NCBI GenBank assembly: GCA_964022665.1 | Contig: CAXIDF010000014.1 | Span: 1 to 64,000, forward strand | Direction of reading: 5' to 3' | Origin: Haliea sp964022665 | GTDB lineage: Bacteria > Pseudomonadota > Gammaproteobacteria > Pseudomonadales > Halieaceae | DNA: 64,000 nucleotides | Shown: positions 15,608 through 25,359 of the stretch, in pieces | How positions within the stretch are numbered: position 1 is the first letter of the stretch | Layout: the number at the start of each line of letters is the position of its first letter | Translations under genes and position numbers: made by a program | Notes under the pieces: model-generated | Database searches by the model: none | What the model was told of the DNA's origin: nothing | The model's input: the letters and a program-made list of their open reading frames with translations, nothing else

Positions 15608-18577
15608 ATGAGTTCTTCCACGCTTCCCACCCTACGGGGTCGGCTGATGCTATTGCTATGTCTGATCATCCTGCTATTTTGCAGCTTTCTCGCCTACAGC
15701 GCCTTCGAGTTGCGCGCCCGGGAGACACTGCGCACGCAGCAGAGCGCGCTGACGCTGGCCCGGGTCACGAGAGACGCACAGCTGCGCTATATCGAGGAAG
15801 CGGGCAATGTCCTGCCCCTACTGGCACAATTGCAGCAGGACATTCTTCGCGGCGGTGGCAACGACTGTAATGGTGTCCTGGCCGGCCTGCTGGAGAATTA
15901 CCCGCACTACGCGAATCTCGGTGTCATTGCCTTGGACGGTTCGGTACGCTGCAGCGCGCTGCCGTTGCCTGCGAACACGAACCTTGCTGATCGCAGTTAT
16001 TTCCGGCGGGCGCTGGACACCGGTACCTTCGCGATCGGTGACTATCAGCTGGGGCGCATTTCCGGGGTAAGCAGCATCAATATCGGTCTTCCGCTCTACG
16101 ACACGCAGGGTGAGGTAAGTGGTGTACTGTTCGCCGCGCTCAGTCTCGACCGTTTGAGCGAAAACATGGGTGAGCTCAATGTACCCGCCGACACGACCAT
16201 TACCCTGATTGGTGCTAATGGGATAGTGCTCGCGCGCTACCCCGGGGATGAGGATCTGGTCGGCCAGTCCGCAACCCAGTGGCCCATTCACCAGCGTATC
16301 GTGGCTGCGTCCCGCGAGGGCACCACCGAAACCCCCGATCATCTCGGCGTCGATCGTCTGTACGCGTTCACCCCAATCGACGCCTTCAATGCCAATGAAG
16401 CCTATATCAGCGTTGGTATTCCCGCCCGCACGGCGTATGCGGATCTCAACCGGCTATTCCATCGGGAAATCTGGTGGATGCTGGTGGTTGTCGTCGTGGC
16501 AGGCATCATTGCCTGGTTGGGCAGCGACCGCTGGTTGGTACAACCGCTGACCGCCCTGACGCGGGCGAGCGCTGCATTGCAGGGCGGCAACCTCAAGGCC
16601 CGTACGGGATTGCGCCCGGGTTCCGCCGAAATTGCCCAACTGGCGGCCACCTTCGATGCCATGGCGGACTCATTGCAGACCCGCTACGACACCATTGTGG
16701 AACAGGACCAGGAATTACAGCGCAGCAATCGCGCGCTACGAACCCTCAGTGGCGGCAACCGGGCGCTGATCCGGGCCAAGGATGAACAGGCCCTGCTGGA
16801 CGAGATGTGCCGGGTCGCCGTGGACGTGGGTGGCTATACGATCGCCTGGGTGGCCTACCCGCAGCAGGACATTGACAGGACTGTGACACCCGTTGCGCAT
16901 CACGGCATTGACCTGGACTTTCTCCGGGGATTGAACATTGCCTGGTCAGATACCAGTGCCGGGCAGGGTCCAACCGGCACGGCGATACGCAGTGGTCAGC
17001 CCTATATCGGCCGGGACCTGCAGAGCAACCCCAAGTACGCCCTATGGCACGAGCGCAATCGGGAACAGAACATCCACAGCTCAATTTCCCTGCCGTTACA
17101 GAGCAACGGCACGCCGCTCGGCGCTTTTACCATTTATTCCAGCGATCCGGATGCCTTTGATGCCCGGGAGCAGGAGATCCTGCTGGAGATGGCCGAGGAC
17201 ATGGCCTACGGCATCAAGACCTTGCGTCTGCGCCAGCAGCACGAACTTGCGCAGCAGAAGATCCATGAGATGGCCTTCTACGACACGCTCACGGGGCTGC
17301 CCAACCACATCCAGTTCCAGGACACGCTGGCGGCCAACATCCATGCCCGGGAATCGAGTGGCACGACATTCGCCTTGCTGATCATCGGCCTCGACCGGTT
17401 CCGTGACATCAACACCACGCTCGGTTTTGAGGCCGGCAACCGGGTATTGAGTGACACCGGGCTGCGCATCCAGGGAGCGCTCACCGAGGGTGAGCTGCTC
17501 GCCCGCATGCGCGGAGACGAATTCGCCGTGCTGCTACCGGAGGCAACTTCCGAGACAGCTGCCGCCAGGGCTGAGAGCCTGCGCCGTACCCTGTCCGAAC
17601 TCTATACGCTCGACGGCTTCACCCTGGCGGTCAATGCCAGCATTGGTGTCGTTCTGTTCCCGGAGCATGCCACCACGGCAGAACGGCTGATCCAGCATGC
17701 GGATGTTGCGTTGCAGCAGGCCAAGCACTCGGGCCTCGGTCAGGCCCTGTATTCCGCTGAGTTTGACGAGCACAAGTCCTACCACCTCGCGCTGGCCGGC
17801 AAGTTGCACCGCGCGCTTGAGAAGGGTGACCTGACGCTCTATTACCAACCCAAGATTTCCATGGCGTCCGGCCGTATCGTCGGCTTCGAGGCTCTGGCGC
17901 GATGGTTCCACCCTACGGATGGCATGATTCGACCGGACATTTTTATCAGTGTCGCGGAAAGTACGGGCATGATCCGTGCCGTCAGCAGTTGGGTGCTGAC
18001 GACGGTGTTGCGGCAATTGGCGGAGTGGCGCGATCAGGGCCTCCGCTTGCCGATAGCCATCAACCTGTCACCGCGCAATCTGCAGGACACTGGTCTGATG
18101 GAAAGCCTGGAACGCTTCTCCACCCACTGGCAGCTTGAGCGCGGAATGCTGGAAGTTGAAGTGACCGAGAACGCCATCGCCGAGAATGCCGAACAGGCCA
18201 GCGCCAGCCTGAGGCGACTGCGTGCGCTGGGTGTCCCTGTGTTAATCGACGACTTCGGTACAGGTTACTCCTCGCTTTCGACCCTCAAAACGCTGCCGTT
18301 TTCCGCCGTCAAGATCGACAAGAGCTTTGTGATCGACATGCTCGAGGACCGGGACGCGGCCGCCATCGTCCGTTCCACCGTCAAGCTGGCGCATGATATG
18401 GAGCTGACCGTGATCGCTGAGGGCGTGGAGACCGACGCCGTGTGGGCCGAGCTCAAGGACATGGGCTGTGATGCCGGCCAGGGATTCTACATGGGCAAAC
18501 CCATGCCCGAGAACGAGGTCGCACAGTGGCTGGCAACGTCCGGCTGGGGGCTGAGCCCAGGAGCGAGGCCGTCCTGA
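15608..18577 (+). CDS. Bifunctional diguanylate cyclase/phosphodiesterase (Cache-HAMP-GAF-GGDEF-EAL)
   Basis: About 989 residues. An N-terminal membrane helix, a periplasmic Cache-like sensor (about 35-280), a second helix (WWMLVVVVVAGIIAWLG) and HAMP come first. A GAF domain (about 385-530), a GGDEF domain with RGDEF (first Gly replaced by Arg) near residue 637 and an EAL domain with intact EAL near 760 and DDFGTGYSS follow. It makes or degrades c-di-GMP; the EAL half looks catalytically complete. The start at 15608 has AGAAGGGG upstream. It is plus-strand cargo between two minus-strand transfer operons, probably with its own promoter, and could couple host motility or biofilm state to conjugation. 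Confidence 0.9.
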   Translation: MSSSTLPTLRGRLMLLLCLIILLFCSFLAYSAFELRARETLRTQQSALTLARVTRDAQLRYIEEAGNVLPLLAQLQQDILRGGGNDCNGVLAGLLENYPHYANLGVIALDGSVRCSALPLPANTNLADRSYFRRALDTGTFAIGDYQLGRISGVSSINIGLPLYDTQGEVSGVLFAALSLDRLSENMGELNVPADTTITLIGANGIVLARYPGDEDLVGQSATQWPIHQRIVAASREGTTETPDHLGVDRLYAFTPIDAFNANEAYISVGIPARTAYADLNRLFHREIWWMLVVVVVAGIIAWLGSDRWLVQPLTALTRASAALQGGNLKARTGLRPGSAEIAQLAATFDAMADSLQTRYDTIVEQDQELQRSNRALRTLSGGNRALIRAKDEQALLDEMCRVAVDVGGYTIAWVAYPQQDIDRTVTPVAHHGIDLDFLRGLNIAWSDTSAGQGPTGTAIRSGQPYIGRDLQSNPKYALWHERNREQNIHSSISLPLQSNGTPLGAFTIYSSDPDAFDAREQEILLEMAEDMAYGIKTLRLRQQHELAQQKIHEMAFYDTLTGLPNHIQFQDTLAANIHARESSGTTFALLIIGLDRFRDINTTLGFEAGNRVLSDTGLRIQGALTEGELLARMRGDEFAVLLPEATSETAAARAESLRRTLSELYTLDGFTLAVNASIGVVLFPEHATTAERLIQHADVALQQAKHSGLGQALYSAEFDEHKSYHLALAGKLHRALEKGDLTLYYQPKISMASGRIVGFEALARWFHPTDGMIRPDIFISVAESTGMIRAVSSWVLTTVLRQLAEWRDQGLRLPIAINLSPRNLQDTGLMESLERFSTHWQLERGMLEVEVTENAIAENAEQASASLRRLRALGVPVLIDDFGTGYSSLSTLKTLPFSAVKIDKSFVIDMLEDRDAAAIVRSTVKLAHDMELTVIAEGVETDAVWAELKDMGCDAGQGFYMGKPMPENEVAQWLATSGWGLSPGARPS

Positions 18578-18774
18578 GGAGGGCAGCCTGTAAGGAAACG
18601 TGACCAGGGTCCTGCCCTTCTCTTAGAGTCGGCCTCCCCGTCTATGAAATCACTTCCGGCAGCTGCCGACGCAAAGGGGTTCGGGCGATCCCTACTGGGC
18701 GTAAACTGGCAAGCAAATCTACAATGGTCCAGCGAAAATCCGTGACTGTCTCCGTCATGAATTACGACTTTGCA

Positions 18775-19608
18775 CTATACTTCACGCGTATATCGGCACT
18801 TCGGGAAGGTGGAACAACCTAGAAACTGCTTCCCTGCACGTGCTCCCTTCCTGGCAGTCCTGGTAACCAGATCGCTCCCGCAGAAGGCGCACTTCAGTGT
18901 GCTGGAAGTTCGTGGTGCAGCGAGTCCTGGCGCCAGATAATGCGAGCCGCTCTCCTCTTTAGTTTTCCCCAAAATCGTTCGCACATCACGCACCAGATTA
19001 GCCAGTTGGGTACCATCCACCAACTCAATGGGCTTGCCTTCGGAGAATTGCCTGGCGTCGCTGGTGAATGAGCCTGAGGTGATGACGGAGACGGAGTTCG
19101 CGCCCTCGGCAGTCATTATTCCATACATTTCGCGGACAGTTGAAACGCCTATTTTACGCGCTTTCCACTGCTTGCACTGCACGATGTGCGATTCACCGTC
19201 TTTTTCCATCCAGATGTCCACGCCACCATCAGGACCCTTCTTAACGTTCTCGCGAACTGTGTAGCCCTTTCGGTAGTAGACCTCAGCAACCAGCTCCTCA
19301 AATTGCTTCCACGACAACGAGCAGATACTGGCAAGCCCTGTCTGGTTATCCAGCTGGGCCCGCTTTCTTCGTAGATTGAGATAGGAAAAAGGTGCTGGTA
19401 TCAGAAGAACAATGGCGAAAGCCCACGCAAGAGTAGGCAGCGCGCCCTTCAGTGCCAAGAAAAACGGATTATCTATCGGTAGAGTTGCCGGAAGCACCCT
19501 GCCAAGACCCAAAAAGGCGATTACTGCTGCAATGGGGCTCCACCACCATGGGGCCACCAGCAACAGATCAATAACCTCCCCCAGCAATGTTCGATTCCGA
19601 CGCGCCAT
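18775..19608 (-). CDS. Mrr-type restriction endonuclease with membrane helices and zinc ribbon
   Basis: 277 residues: two N-terminal hydrophobic segments (about 12-35 and 48-72), then an Mrr_cat nuclease (LSWKQFEELVAEVYYRKGY, GGVDIW, HIVQCKQWK; the D and QxK of a PD-(D/E)xK site are visible near residues 130-146). A C-terminal topoisomerase-type zinc ribbon (CAFC and CSTFPKC) closes the protein. Membrane-tethered Mrr-like proteins of this design are widespread; role in type IV restriction or DNA uptake is inferred. It sits alone in the cargo slot between PFL_4697 and the c-di-GMP gene and is less GC-rich than the transfer genes. Confidence 0.82.
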   Translation of the reverse strand: MARRNRTLLGEVIDLLLVAPWWWSPIAAVIAFLGLGRVLPATLPIDNPFFLALKGALPTLAWAFAIVLLIPAPFSYLNLRRKRAQLDNQTGLASICSLSWKQFEELVAEVYYRKGYTVRENVKKGPDGGVDIWMEKDGESHIVQCKQWKARKIGVSTVREMYGIMTAEGANSVSVITSGSFTSDARQFSEGKPIELVDGTQLANLVRDVRTILGKTKEESGSHYLAPGLAAPRTSSTLKCAFCGSDLVTRTARKGARAGKQFLGCSTFPKCRYTREV

Positions 19609-19879
19609 AATGTTTTTCTACCAAAAGCCAGCAGGCGACGGAGATTATCGTATGGTACGACACCAGAGCCAAGGACCGATCTAAGGCGATCCCAACTTCC
19701 TAGGAAAAACCGGAAAGGCGCGAAATCTGGATCCGGCTTCGACGGTGCCCCTCCTTCGCTGTCTACACATAATTGTCATTGATAGAGGCACACCACTACC
19801 CGCGGGCACCGCAGTGTTCCGCGAGTCGGACAAGCTCTGCCACCGCCAAAGAAGCGCGGTTACGCCTTCGTGGCGTTTG

Positions 19880-20614
19880 CTACAGGTATTTCTTGAAGGC
19901 GCTCGCGGTGATGGCGATGCTGAGGGCGAACAGTGTGGCAAAGGGCAGTATGACCCAGCTTGGGTGGAGACTGAATGGCAGCGCGAGGTAGATAACCCAG
20001 GCCGTGGCCAACAACGGCAGCGCCGAGCGCTTGGACCAGTGGTATATGAAGGAGCTTTCGCGTCCCCCGCCCCAGCGGCGCAGATCCCGGCGCACCAGGC
20101 CGTCCACCAGGGCCATCACACCAAACAGCAGGAAGACCGGGGTAGCCAGCAGTAAAATGGCCAGACGTAGCGCGAAGACCTGGGTGATCTGCAGGGCCGC
20201 GAGGATAAATCGGGCTAGCGGTTGATACAGCTCGTGGAGTTGTGCCCGAAGACCGCTCTCCCCTGCCGCTGGCGGCGTACCAAGCCAGCCGAGGACATCC
20301 ACCAGCCGGGTCCACTCGAACAGCACGACATAGGCTTTGTCCGCCACCGTCTGGGCGAAGTGTGCCGGATCGCTGCTCACGAGACTGCGCCGGAAATCCG
20401 CCTGCAGATAGCCCACCTCCGCTTCCAGCATCTCCCGGCTGTGCCGCAGGCCCTCGTCGGGCCACCAGAACACCATCCCCAGCCATTCCAGCCCAATGGA
20501 AAACAGCAGAGCGAACAGCAACCAGTAGACGGCCTGGCTGACGCGACCAAGCAGGCGTGTCAGGGTGCCCTGCTGCGCGGCCTGCGCGGGGTGAGCTCCG
20601 CCGCGCTCAGACAT
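19880..20614 (-). CDS. ICE membrane protein, PFL_4697 family
   Basis: 244 residues with four or five membrane helices: about 30-50, 142-165, 168-186, 205-220 and 225-240. The conserved segments are FALLFSIGLEWLGMVFWWPDEGL and RRDLRRWGGGRESSFIYHW. It begins eight bases inside the TraD gene and is the terminal gene of the TraD operon, the standard position for this family. Probably an accessory inner-membrane partner of the coupling protein. Confidence 0.82.
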   Translation of the reverse strand: MSERGGAHPAQAAQQGTLTRLLGRVSQAVYWLLFALLFSIGLEWLGMVFWWPDEGLRHSREMLEAEVGYLQADFRRSLVSSDPAHFAQTVADKAYVVLFEWTRLVDVLGWLGTPPAAGESGLRAQLHELYQPLARFILAALQITQVFALRLAILLLATPVFLLFGVMALVDGLVRRDLRRWGGGRESSFIYHWSKRSALPLLATAWVIYLALPFSLHPSWVILPFATLFALSIAITASAFKKYL

Positions 20615-22712
20615 GGTTCTTGCTGTCGTGTCGGATCGGGCCCTCGGTATCGGCGACCGGATGCCACCAACGCTCTGCAGTCCGGTACCAGTGCTCGTTG
20701 GTCACATAGCGGCGCTGCATATCTTCCGCCATGGCGGCCAGGCTTGGTGGCAGGGCGGCATCCGCGCGGTCATCGGGCAGCGGCATGCGCAGTTTCCACA
20801 GGCGCCCGCCTTCCAGGAGGGCGAAGGCCTGGCCCTTGGGCAGGCGCACCAGATCCGCCGGGGTAAGCATCGGCACCTCCGACACACTAATGCGGTCCTC
20901 ATTGCGGGATTTGAAATCCACACCCGAGGTGGGATCGGAGGAGTCATCCACACCCGACACACTCATCAGCGTGACCACCTCCACCCGGGGCAGCTGGTCG
21001 GTCAGCATCTCGGCGGTTGCCAGCTCTTTTACCCGCAGCATCATCAGGGTATTGAAATTGCCCGCCACCTGGCCCGCCTTGGCGCGATTGCCGATGCGCG
21101 CTTCCACGTCCGACCAGGTCTGGGTATAAGCCGTGACCTGAAAACCCGCGCCTCCCGCCTTGTTCAGCAATGGCACGAACTCCTCCCCGATCAGCTCATT
21201 GAATTCATCGGCGTGCAGGGAGATAGTGGGCACACTCCCCGCCTCCACGCCCGGCACCCCGTGCTTGTAGATGTGCCCCGCCACCGACACCAGGTCGGCG
21301 AACATGGCATTGCCCACCGCACTGGCAACGGTGGTATCGGTCAGCGCATCCAGCCCCACATAGACGATGCCCTTGCGCTGGATGACGTTCAGCCATTCAA
21401 AGATCGGCCGCGGATCCTGTTCATCCAGATAGTCCGGGGAGATCAACGCCGCGATCGATCCGGTGGTGAGCTTTTCCATCAGGGGACCGACGGAGCTCAC
21501 GATCTTGTCAAAATAGGTCTTGTCGTACTTGAAGGCGGACACCAGGCCTTCCAGCACCGGATCATACAGATCCTGTGCCTGCAGGTAGCGCATCAGGGCG
21601 ATGGCCTCCCGATCGCGGCCCCGCAGTGCCGCGGCGAGGTTGCGCTCACTGATTTTGGAGGCCAGATCTTCCACCGCTTCGGACCAGTCTTCAGGGCCGT
21701 GGGTGGCCAGATAATGGCGGGCGTACTCGACAAACAGCGGTTCAATGTCATTGATGTAGCGGCGGATCTGCTGATAGTCCGGACGCCGCCGCAGTGCGAC
21801 CAGCGCCCGGGCTACGATGTTGACGAAGCGCCAGGCGAATTCCTTGAACGCGGCTGAGTTGCCTTCGCTGGGCAGCTGGTTGGCAATCCGGGTGGCGACC
21901 TCGGTAATCCGGGAAAAACTCCCAATAGCGTTATAGCGGGCGGAGATCTCCGGGAAGCCCAGATGGAACAGATAAAAGGCATCGGCCCGCCCAGCCCGTT
22001 GGGCCTCGGCATAGATGCGCCGCAACAGATCCGCATCCCCCTTGGGATCGAACACGATCACCACATCCCCCCGGTGGATGTCCTGGGTAACCAGCAGTTC
22101 GGCAAGACGGGTTTTGCCGACCCGGGTGGTTCCCAGCACGAGCAGATGGCCCACCCGCTCGCCGAGATCCATCCAGGCGTCTTCCTCATCGGGCTCCACC
22201 GCATGCAGGGCCGGCATACCGCCCACCGGTGGCTGCGGTTTCAGCGGATTCCACCAGCGCGGCTGGCGCAGGCACCAAGCGAGGGTTTTCAGGACAGGCG
22301 TTGATTCCCACTGCACTTCCTTACGGCGCGCCCATCGGTAGAGTGCACCGGCCTGCACATAGTGCTGCACTTCAGGACGCAGGGTGTCGCGCAGGCGCTG
22401 GGTGTGGCGCTGGGTCCAGCGAAAGCCGCGCCCCAGAAACAGCTTGTGGCGACTCACCGGAATACGCTCCGCCCGCATTCGGTACAACGGAAGGCGGCGC
22501 ATATTGCGCTGGTACCGCAGCACCCGCCAGGCCTGCCGGGTGCGTATTCCGGCCAGCAAAAACAGGGCACTGGCGGCCAGCGTGGCAATGCCCGGCGGCA
22601 TCATCAGCGCCCAGGGTGCCAGCAGGGCCACGCCGCCGGTCGCCACCGCCACCAGGGCCGACCAGAGTTCCACCGGGGGCCGCAGGAGTGCCTCGACCGG
22701 ACGGACGCTCAC
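20607..22712 (-). CDS. traD: Type IV coupling protein TraD (SXT/TOL subfamily)
   Basis: 701 residues, GTG start overlapping the upstream stop. Two N-terminal membrane helices (about 17-38 and 40-55), Walker A GTTRVGKT (194-201), Walker B with LHADEFNEL, and a C-terminal segment LPKGQAFALLEGGRLWKLRMP identify the SXT/TOL TraD family. It is the inner-membrane ATPase that links the relaxosome to the T4SS channel. Family length is usual and the motifs are intact, so the coupling protein should be active. Confidence 0.92.
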   Translation of the reverse strand: MSVRPVEALLRPPVELWSALVAVATGGVALLAPWALMMPPGIATLAASALFLLAGIRTRQAWRVLRYQRNMRRLPLYRMRAERIPVSRHKLFLGRGFRWTQRHTQRLRDTLRPEVQHYVQAGALYRWARRKEVQWESTPVLKTLAWCLRQPRWWNPLKPQPPVGGMPALHAVEPDEEDAWMDLGERVGHLLVLGTTRVGKTRLAELLVTQDIHRGDVVIVFDPKGDADLLRRIYAEAQRAGRADAFYLFHLGFPEISARYNAIGSFSRITEVATRIANQLPSEGNSAAFKEFAWRFVNIVARALVALRRRPDYQQIRRYINDIEPLFVEYARHYLATHGPEDWSEAVEDLASKISERNLAAALRGRDREAIALMRYLQAQDLYDPVLEGLVSAFKYDKTYFDKIVSSVGPLMEKLTTGSIAALISPDYLDEQDPRPIFEWLNVIQRKGIVYVGLDALTDTTVASAVGNAMFADLVSVAGHIYKHGVPGVEAGSVPTISLHADEFNELIGEEFVPLLNKAGGAGFQVTAYTQTWSDVEARIGNRAKAGQVAGNFNTLMMLRVKELATAEMLTDQLPRVEVVTLMSVSGVDDSSDPTSGVDFKSRNEDRISVSEVPMLTPADLVRLPKGQAFALLEGGRLWKLRMPLPDDRADAALPPSLAAMAEDMQRRYVTNEHWYRTAERWWHPVADTEGPIRHDSKNHV

Positions 22713-23236
22713 TGCTCAATGCCGTGCCGGGAGATCAGGACCGGGATATGGGTCAGTGCCAGGGTGTCTATCAGATCGGTGGCGGCAGCAGGCAGGAGCG
22801 GCAGACCCGCGGCAATCGCGGCCATGGTGTGCAGGTCCTCCGGGGTCTCGGCCTGCACCAGCAGCCCTACTGCACCCAGGGAAAGCAGAAGAGATCGGTG
22901 TTGCCGCAGCCAGGTCTGCGACAATGGACCGGCGCCCACCACAAAGACCGGGCGCGTGAGCGTACCCTGGTAAAGTGCGGGCAGCGGCCGCAGGGGAACC
23001 GGCCCCGGGGTCAGTCCCGGGGAGCGCAGTGGCAGCAGCCGGGTGGGGTCGGCGGCGCCCAGGTCCGGCACTGCCGGTGCCGAGGGGGGCGCGCCTGGCG
23101 GTCTCAGCACGCCCAGAAACGGGACCAGCGGATAGGTCTGGCCGTTGTCAGTTAAAACAACCAGCTCCGCCCGGACACCTGGAGATAGTAATGCCATCAG
23201 GAGCCAGAAGGGATACAGCCACCACCTGCGGCGCAC
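22709..23236 (-). CDS. ICE protein, PFL_4695 family
   Basis: About 175 residues from a GTG one base after the stop of the transglycosylase gene. A signal peptide (WWLYPFWLLMALLSPGVRA) precedes ELVVLTDNGQTYPLVP, and the C-terminal part contains FVVGAGPLSQTWLRQH and ISRHGIEQ, the signature of this family. Invariably located between the SLT protein and TraD in these elements; probably periplasmic, function unknown. Confidence 0.8.
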   Translation of the reverse strand: MRRRWWLYPFWLLMALLSPGVRAELVVLTDNGQTYPLVPFLGVLRPPGAPPSAPAVPDLGAADPTRLLPLRSPGLTPGPVPLRPLPALYQGTLTRPVFVVGAGPLSQTWLRQHRSLLLSLGAVGLLVQAETPEDLHTMAAIAAGLPLLPAAATDLIDTLALTHIPVLISRHGIEQ

Positions 23237-23237
23237 C

Positions 23238-23813
23238 TCAGGGGTCCTGTACCACGGTGCGCCAGTGCTGCTGCACACGCGCTTGGTAACGCCGCGACAG
23301 AATGGCATTGTTGGGCGCATGGTAGCAGCCGGCGGCGGACCACCACTCCCGGCTTTGCTGGTAGCACTGGGCCAGAATGTCCGCCCCCACCCGCAGGTTG
23401 TGGTAGGGGTCCAATGCCCGGCGGATCCCACCCAGCGCCGCATGGTGGTAGTGCCAGTGGATCTGCATGATCCCGACATCCACCGCGGTCTCACCACTGT
23501 GCACCGTCGCCGCAAGGGCAGTCGTCGCCGCGCGCTGGGACGGATAGTACCGGCCCTCGCCCCGGATGTTCAGGGTCCAGGGCCAGGGCCGTATGCCCTC
23601 GGCTGCGGGCATCGTATAGCCACTTTCCGTCAGCGCAATGGCGTAGAACAGCGCGGGCGGGATCCCATGCTCCTGTGCCACCTGTCGGTAGCCGGACGGC
23701 ACCGCCTGCTGCGCACGATCAGCTCCCGCGTCGGGTTCGGACGGTGCCGCGACCACGGCGACGCCTGCCAGTGCAAGTAATAGTGCGACCGACGCGCTGC
23801 CCGGCATGATCAC
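23238..23813 (-). CDS. Lytic transglycosylase, SLT domain (VirB1-like)
   Basis: 191 residues: signal peptide (SVALLLALAGVAVVAAP), then an SLT domain with AIALTESGY (catalytic Glu) and GIMQIHWHYH and NLRVGADILAQCY. It locally opens peptidoglycan for the mating channel. The start overlaps the PFL_4693 stop by four bases. Confidence 0.85.
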   Translation of the reverse strand: MIMPGSASVALLLALAGVAVVAAPSEPDAGADRAQQAVPSGYRQVAQEHGIPPALFYAIALTESGYTMPAAEGIRPWPWTLNIRGEGRYYPSQRAATTALAATVHSGETAVDVGIMQIHWHYHHAALGGIRRALDPYHNLRVGADILAQCYQQSREWWSAAGCYHAPNNAILSRRYQARVQQHWRTVVQDP

Positions 23814-24583
23814 AGGGCAGCCCCTGTCAGCGGGGTCAGCGTTTCACCGCGGCGGCGCAACAGATAGGGCAGGTTCACCTCGCCCGGGGCCATGCTCGCT
23901 AAAACCCCCGACTCAAAATTGAGTGTCACCCTGCGCTGGCGCACCCAGTCGGGATTTACACCTTGGGCCACCGCCCACTCGCGGATGGCCTGCTCATCAC
24001 CCGGGGCGAGACCGGACAGATAGATGTCCAGCCCCGCGATGGTGTCCAGGCGAGCCAGCAGGCGTGCGAGCACCGCCTCACAGGCGGCGCACTCGGGTCG
24101 AACAAACAACAGAACCCGATCGGTACTGGCGAACGGAGATTGGCTCGGTTGCTTTACCGGCAAAAGCGACCGGTCGATCAGGGGTTGCTCGCCCACCAGG
24201 CGCGTGATGGCCGCATCATAGGCCTGCTGGAACGCCAGAATGCGTTCGGCGTCTTCCAGCATCAGGGCCGCCCAGCGCTCCGCGAAGTGATTTCGTTCGG
24301 CGGCAGTGCGAGCGTGAATGCCCAACGCCTCGATCGGTGACAGGGTCGTCGGGCTGATGCTGCCACGGATACCCTGCATCAGGACCTGGTAGCGCTGCCA
24401 TTCCTGTGGAGTCAGTGCCCAGTGTTCGGCCCGCGCGCGCTCCACAGCCCTCAACTCTATGCTGCCCCGCTCGGACGGGGTCAGGGTACTCTCGTCGTGG
24501 GCCGGATCCGCCACGGCGGCGACCGAGGCCAGGAGCAGACCCAGCAGGAGCGCGGTCCCTGGCCACACTGACCTACCGCGCAT
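23810..24583 (-). CDS. ICE protein, PFL_4693 family (thioredoxin-like)
   Basis: About 257 residues with signal peptide (GTALLLGLLLASVAAVA), a helical part with HWALTPQEWQRYQVLM and SPIEALGIHA, and a C-terminal thioredoxin-like domain with VRPECAACEAVLARLL (CxxC). Conserved member of the PilL-TraD operon; the CxxC suggests a redox or disulfide role in the periplasm. Start chosen at the ATG just before the signal sequence. Confidence 0.8.
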   Translation of the reverse strand: MRGRSVWPGTALLLGLLLASVAAVADPAHDESTLTPSERGSIELRAVERARAEHWALTPQEWQRYQVLMQGIRGSISPTTLSPIEALGIHARTAAERNHFAERWAALMLEDAERILAFQQAYDAAITRLVGEQPLIDRSLLPVKQPSQSPFASTDRVLLFVRPECAACEAVLARLLARLDTIAGLDIYLSGLAPGDEQAIREWAVAQGVNPDWVRQRRVTLNFESGVLASMAPGEVNLPYLLRRRGETLTPLTGAAL

Positions 24584-24818
24584 CGGTAGCGCCCTCCCCC
24601 CGCTCACTGCCGGCATCTACCCCGCGATCCAGCGTGCTCAGATCACGCCAGTGGGGCCCTGGCATCACGCAGGGCACGGAGGCCGCGCGTTCTGTTGCAG
24701 CGCCTTCACTGACTGGCGTGTCCGATTGACGCCGCTCTGCCGCGTGGGCATCGGGGTCACTTTCCGCCATCGTCAGCCCGGCCATCAGCAGCACCATCAC
24801 CAGAAAGACATCGACCAT
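24573..24818 (-). CDS. Small membrane protein between PilL and PFL_4693
   Basis: An 81-residue frame beginning MVDVFLVMVLLMAGLTMAES: a membrane helix followed by a charged, low-complexity tail. It starts two bases after the PilL stop codon and its 3' end overlaps the PFL_4693 start by 11 bases, which is how real genes are packed in this operon. Several PFGI-1-type ICEs carry an uncharacterised small protein at this spot. No functional motif is visible. Confidence 0.5.
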   Translation of the reverse strand: MVDVFLVMVLLMAGLTMAESDPDAHAAERRQSDTPVSEGAATERAASVPCVMPGPHWRDLSTLDRGVDAGSERGEGATDAR

Positions 24819-24820
24819 GG

Positions 24821-25267
24821 CTACCGACCCCCCGCAGCGGCCGGGCAGCGCTCGAAGGCTACCAGACGGTGTACGGGATCCTCCAGCATGCGCCAGGCGG
24901 GACCGGCGAGCGTCTGCAGCGCCAGCCGCAGGGGCATGGGGCCCAGGGTACGGTGAACGTCGGGCAGGGGCAGCGGCATCAGGATCTCCCGGCTGGCATC
25001 CCTCTCCACCGAGACCGCAAGGCGATAGCCGGAGCTTTCCAGGGCAGCAGCCAGTGCATCGCCGACGGTCACCACGTCCATCGGGAACGTGATGCGGTCG
25101 ATGCCGCCCAGCAGATCCTGTTGTGCGGTCGTCGGTGTGGCGGCCAGCACCGTGTAGCGATCGACGACCAATGTCTGCGCACTGGTCTGTGCGCCCTGAA
25201 GCAACAGGAGTGCGGCCAGGCCTGCCAGGGCGGCACGTGGTTGTAGCAGGGAGGTGTGCAGAGACAT
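24821..25267 (-). CDS. pilL: ICE PilL-like protein, PFGI-1 class
   Basis: 148 residues: signal peptide (ALAGLAALLLLQGAQTSAQ), then VDRYTVLAATPTTAQQDLL, FPMDVVTVGDALAAALESSGYRL and MPLRLALQTLAGPAWRM. This is the short PilL-type secretin N-domain protein that heads the TraD operon in PFGI-1-class ICEs. The rest of a type IVb pilus cluster (PilN, O, Q, S, T, U, V) is not present here, so it probably serves the conjugation machinery. Confidence 0.8.
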   Translation of the reverse strand: MSLHTSLLQPRAALAGLAALLLLQGAQTSAQTLVVDRYTVLAATPTTAQQDLLGGIDRITFPMDVVTVGDALAAALESSGYRLAVSVERDASREILMPLPLPDVHRTLGPMPLRLALQTLAGPAWRMLEDPVHRLVAFERCPAAAGGR

Positions 25268-25359
25268 GGCGGGTACCGGGTTGCTTGAGGATGATCCGAT
25301 GATCTGGCGCTGGCCCGTCCGGCACCAGCGAAAACCCGGTCGACCCCTGACGCGCTATG

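Noticed and set aside
18578..18640. Terminator after the c-di-GMP gene (AGGGCAG/CTGCCCT)
   Set aside because: Seven-pair stem with a loop of about 25 bases and no clear T-run; too weak to call.
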